NCBI GenBank assembly: GCA_017161075.1
Contig: CP046174.1
Span: 2,542,001-2,606,000, forward strand
Direction of reading: 5' to 3'
From: Erysipelotrichaceae bacterium 66202529
GTDB taxonomy: Bacteria > Bacillota_I > Bacilli_A > Erysipelotrichales > Erysipelotrichaceae
DNA length: 64,000 nt
Under the pieces are notes generated by a model. That model was not told the DNA's origin. It worked only from the letters and a program-made list of their open reading frames with translations, and searched no databases. The stretch's first letter is position 1, and each line of letters starts with the position of its first letter. Positions 61,192 through 64,000 of the stretch are shown one piece after another. A program made the translations under genes and the position numbers.

Positions 61192-62046
61192 CTATTCTAT
61201 GCTCTTTATTTTTCGCACAGGAAATTGGATTTCCGTGAGCCACTCCTCCTCACTGTCCTTATTCCAGATACCGTCAATGTACGATTCTCTTTGATGGCCA
61301 ATGATTTCATAGCCGCTGTCTTCGATGAACGAGACGATTGCATGATAAGCCTGGGGGAGTGTCCGGTATGGCCCCTTATGCATAACACAGGCCGCAAGCG
61401 CAACAGAGGGCAGGTCACGGAATTTCAAGTCACCGCGATCCTCTTTTCGTTCCGTTACCGCCTCGCAGATTTCTGCATCCACATCCTGCTCACGATATGC
61501 ATCATCATAATACATGGTAAAGCAATACTCCGGCTCGCTGCACGCACAACCAGCCTTCTCCATTTCCAAGCCCATGTCCGGCATCTTATAAAACAGATCT
61601 GCATAGCTGTCCAGATGCACCCGCATGGAGGCAATTGTCACCGCAGGCAGTGACTTCAGGACAACGCGGTAATCATCCTCCAGATGTCCCCCAGTAAGAT
61701 AGCCCTCCACACGCGCCAGCTTTTCGCTTGTTTCCGCTATAATTTTCAACAGCTCCTGCTTTCTTCTCTGCAGCAGCTGTTCTTCAGATGCGCCGTGACA
61801 AACCTGCCGTATTTCTTCCAGGGAAAATCCCATATCCCGCAGAGCCAGTATTTTATGCAGCGGAAGCAGCTGATCTGAAGTATAATAGCGATACCCGCTG
61901 TCCTCATCCACATAGGCAGGCTTCAGTAAATCTATTTCATCGTAATGCCGCAGTGTTTTCACAGTAATGCGGTTCATTTGTGAAAAAACACCAATACGGT
62001 ACAGCTTTGCCGATACATTCTGATGACAGAAAAATTCTTTATTCAT
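61192..62046 (-). CDS. MerR-family regulator with GyrI-like effector domain
   Basis: 284 residues from ATG 62046, with AAAGGCGG upstream. After a 24-residue extension comes the MerR winged helix (LYRIGVFSQMNRITVKTLRHYDEIDLLKPAYVDEDSGYRYYTSDQLLPLHKILALRDMGFSLEEIRQV), a coiled coil and a GyrI/BmrR-like ligand-binding domain (~130-284). Such proteins activate multidrug transporters on binding a lipophilic ligand. Third gene of the ABC-2 operon, so it probably controls its own transcript. Confidence 0.9.
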   Translation of the reverse strand: MNKEFFCHQNVSAKLYRIGVFSQMNRITVKTLRHYDEIDLLKPAYVDEDSGYRYYTSDQLLPLHKILALRDMGFSLEEIRQVCHGASEEQLLQRRKQELLKIIAETSEKLARVEGYLTGGHLEDDYRVVLKSLPAVTIASMRVHLDSYADLFYKMPDMGLEMEKAGCACSEPEYCFTMYYDDAYREQDVDAEICEAVTERKEDRGDLKFRDLPSVALAACVMHKGPYRTLPQAYHAIVSFIEDSGYEIIGHQRESYIDGIWNKDSEEEWLTEIQFPVRKIKSIE

Positions 62047-62063
62047 ATGGTCAACCGCCTTTC

Positions 62064-62804
62064 TTATTCCCACTTAAAGGATACTACAGATATGATACTG
62101 CCGACAACAGCAAATACGATCAGAAGAATAACAGATATCCATATCTCTTGACTCCACATATCCAGAGATACCGCCTTCAGCAGCTTAATGCCATGTGTCA
62201 GCGGAAGGATATTGCATACCCTTTGCACAGCTTCCGGAAACAGCTCGAAGGGGATCGTAGCTCCGGATAAAAAGAGCATGGGAAAATAGACAAAGGTCGT
62301 GACGACATTTGCAATTTTTACGGTCTTGCACAGACTGGCCAATATCATACCGATGCTGTACATGGAAAGCATGACCAGCAGAAAGGCTCCCATAAATAGA
62401 ATCGGATTTCCTTCCATGCGGTAACCGAAGCCAAAAACAGCCAACAGCGTGACCAGAGCTGCCGAGAAGACTGCCGTCAGCATGCCGATCACCACCTGTA
62501 CTGCCAGTATCATAAGCGGACGAATCGGAGTCGCAAAGAAATGCTTCAAAATTTTCTTGTCCCGGTAATCGGCAATCGTCAGCGGCAGCCCCATGAAGGC
62601 AGTCGCACAGATTCCCACCGTCAGCAGAGATGCAAATGCACTCTGTAAAAATGAATAATCTGCACCGCCTGCGGATTGTGAGCCCGCAATTACTGCGATG
62701 AGAAGCAGTACCCCAACCGGCATGCCGATTCCGAAAATGACACCATCCGGACAGCGCAGACTCAGCTTTCCTTCTACCCTTAAAAAAGTCAGAAATCGTT
62801 TCAT
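62064..62804 (-). CDS. ABC-2 type transporter permease
   Basis: 246 residues, six membrane helices, ABC-2 pattern (ADYRDKKILKHFFATPIRPLMILAVQVV and a C-terminal YFPMLFLSGATIPFELFPEAVQRVCNILPLTHGIKLLKAV). GGGAGGAAACG precedes the start; it overlaps the ATPase gene by four bases. Probably a drug or lipid exporter. Confidence 0.93.
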   Translation of the reverse strand: MKRFLTFLRVEGKLSLRCPDGVIFGIGMPVGVLLLIAVIAGSQSAGGADYSFLQSAFASLLTVGICATAFMGLPLTIADYRDKKILKHFFATPIRPLMILAVQVVIGMLTAVFSAALVTLLAVFGFGYRMEGNPILFMGAFLLVMLSMYSIGMILASLCKTVKIANVVTTFVYFPMLFLSGATIPFELFPEAVQRVCNILPLTHGIKLLKAVSLDMWSQEIWISVILLIVFAVVGSIISVVSFKWE

Positions 62805-63520
62805 ATATTCGTTTCCTCCCTACTATACCAAAGATAAGCATCCTCCAGATTTTCACAGGGACTGCTTTCAATGATTTCCGCAACACTTCCCTCGCATAGC
62901 CTTCTGCCTGCTTTCAGGATCAACACCCGGTCACAGAGATTTTCAGCTTCTTCCATATAGTGTGTCGTTAGAAAGATCGTCATTCCCTTTTGCTTCAATC
63001 CTTTCAGAATATGCCATACCTCACGGCGTGCAGCTACGTCCAGACCTGTTGTCAGCTCATCCAGAAATATTACCTTCGGTTTTGGTATCAGCGCTACTAC
63101 AACGGAAAGCTTCTGCCGCTCCCCTCCTGACAACTGCTCCACCTTCTGATTTACGTATGCTTCCAGTTGAAACTGCTTCAAGAGAGCATGATAATCTGCC
63201 GGGTCATGATACAGCGCCGCTGTTTCCTCGCATACCTCACTAACACGTATATTGTTCGCATGTGCTTCGTGCTGCAGCTGCACGCCAACATGCTCAAACA
63301 ATGTTTTTCTGCTTTTAGCTGCATCCTGTCCCAGAATACGGGCGCTGCCATGATCCGGCCTTGTCAATCCTAAAATGCAGTCGATCGTCGTGCTTTTCCC
63401 GGCTCCATTGTGTCCCAGCAGGCCGAATACCTCTCCCTGCTCTACTGTAAAGCTCAGATTATCCACAACTACGCGTCCGTTATATGTCTTTGTAATATCG
63501 AAAGCTTCAATACTTTTCAT
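62801..63520 (-). CDS. ABC-2 type transporter ATPase
   Basis: 239 residues from ATG 63520 (MKSIEAFDITKTYNGRVVVDNL) behind GAAGGAGG. Walker A GHNGAGKST, signature LSGGERQKLSVVVAL, Walker B VIFLDELTTGLD (Leu replacing the usual Pro of DEPT), H-loop LTTHYMEEAE. Drug-resistance (DrrA/CcmA) subfamily. Confidence 0.95.
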   Translation of the reverse strand: MKSIEAFDITKTYNGRVVVDNLSFTVEQGEVFGLLGHNGAGKSTTIDCILGLTRPDHGSARILGQDAAKSRKTLFEHVGVQLQHEAHANNIRVSEVCEETAALYHDPADYHALLKQFQLEAYVNQKVEQLSGGERQKLSVVVALIPKPKVIFLDELTTGLDVAARREVWHILKGLKQKGMTIFLTTHYMEEAENLCDRVLILKAGRRLCEGSVAEIIESSPCENLEDAYLWYSREETNI

Positions 63521-63542
63521 TGTAATTCCTCCTTCCATATTC

Positions 63543-63573
63543 AGCTTACATGCTCCTGTAGGGGGAGAGTCAA
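63543..63573 (-). promoter_or_regulatory. MerR-type promoter with 19-bp spacer
   Basis: TTGACT (63568-63573), 19-base spacer, TAAGCT (63543-63548) on the minus strand. The spacer holds the dyad CTCC...GGAG. Spacer length and dyad are diagnostic for activation by MerR proteins, and a MerR gene is in the operon. Confidence 0.82.
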
Positions 63574-63614
63574 CCAAAATTTGAAAGAACGATACAATGA
63601 TAAAAATGGAAAAA

Positions 63615-63670
63615 GCACATACTGTTCAAAGGAAGACTGAGTTGTAGTCATACCTTTGCTTCATATGTGC
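63615..63670. repeat. Nested inverted repeat
   Basis: Three nested pairs: GCACATA/TATGTGC (63615-63621 and 63664-63670), AAAGG/CCTTT (63628-63632, 63653-63657), GACT/AGTC (63635-63638, 63646-63649). A long interrupted hairpin between two leftward genes; it may terminate the upstream gene (flanking T-run TTTTTCC on the minus strand) or be a mobile-element relic. Confidence 0.6.
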
Positions 63671-63707
63671 AAAAGTCACTATATTCGAAGGGTTTATTTG
63701 CCTGTTA

Positions 63708-63998
63708 TCATGACTTACTGCTTTCTGTACACGATGCCTGCTGTTCCTCAATGAGCTGCTCAGCAATCTGCATCGCCTCAATCATCGGTACATAGCGGCG
63801 ATAATTGGCTGTTTCCTTTATATACTTACTTTGCGCCCTACTGCATTTTCTGATGATGGAGCAAACCGGCTCCTTAGCAGAGGCCAATTCCTGATAGGAA
63901 TATGTCCTTCCTTTGTCATCCATAGTGCTTTTTTCTGATGACTGCAGTGTTTCTTCCAGCAGCTGTTTTGCAACCTGCATTGCAAACAGTCGGTTTCT
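63708..63998 (-). CDS. C-terminal end of a protein running off the right edge
   Basis: The frame is open to the window end (RNRLFAMQVAKQLLEETL...). ATG 63980 has no ribosome site, so the visible ~96 residues are most likely the C-terminus of a longer protein. Two similar segments occur: FAMQVAKQLLEE near the beginning and EAMQIAEQLIEEQQ near the end. Hydrophilic, with no recognised domain. Confidence 0.55.
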   Translation of the reverse strand, partial: RNRLFAMQVAKQLLEETLQSSEKSTMDDKGRTYSYQELASAKEPVCSIIRKCSRAQSKYIKETANYRRYVPMIEAMQIAEQLIEEQQASCTESSKS

Positions 63999-64000
63999 CA

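Overview
The window suggests a moderately low-GC, endospore-forming Firmicute of the Erysipelotrichia, closest in style to [Clostridium] innocuum. This is inferred from gene content and protein style, not from a database match. Almost every gene has a clear Shine-Dalgarno, often AGGTGA or GGAGG. Sporulation genes present are spoIIGA-sigE, sigG, a YlmC/YmxH gene, a GerM-domain gene and gerE. I saw no rRNA, tRNA, CRISPR array, phage or insertion sequence.

Layout. 1-10.3 kb: a type IV pilus operon on the minus strand. From promoter to distal end it runs major pilin, attenuating terminator, prepilin peptidase, PilC/GspF, PilM, PilN, PilO, three minor pilin-like proteins and the PilB/GspE ATPase, which is cut by the window edge. 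One minor pilin carries a tail of repeated carbohydrate-binding-like modules. 10.3-18.9 kb: SpoU methyltransferase, ileS with a T-box leader, divIVA-ylmH-sepF (division), YlmC/YmxH, sigG with a clear forespore-type promoter, and spoIIGA-sigE behind an unrecognised 58-residue ORF. 19-25.4 kb: an Rpn-type nuclease, a CofE-like protein, a YfcE-type phosphodiesterase, a GerM protein, a VanY-fold protein without catalytic residues and a serine-recombinase-like protein without catalytic residues.

25.9-36.8 kb: gerE (good SigK-type promoter, no usable start codon), uvrC, mutS2, cvpA, rnhC, an unknown AT-rich gene pair, then lspA-rluD-rhomboid-comEB behind a structured leader. 36.8-46 kb: two PadR modules with legible operators, a 24-bp tandem repeat, small membrane and HTH proteins, a Vat/CatB-type acetyltransferase, one active and one degenerate GGDEF protein, and a dUTPase. 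46-64 kb: a heterodimeric ABC exporter, a TSCPD protein, a NusG_II/Gx-transporter pair with two FMN_bind-like lipoproteins and a CapA lipoprotein, glpK, a two-component system with an FtsX-type ABC transporter, and a MerR-controlled ABC-2 transporter whose promoter has the 19-bp spacer typical of MerR control.

Recurring theme: several proteins keep their fold but lose catalytic residues (VanY-like, serine recombinase-like, rhomboid, second GGDEF, the Smr motif of MutS2), which points to regulatory or binding roles. The pilus operon and the diguanylate cyclase may be linked through c-di-GMP, but nothing in the sequence proves it.
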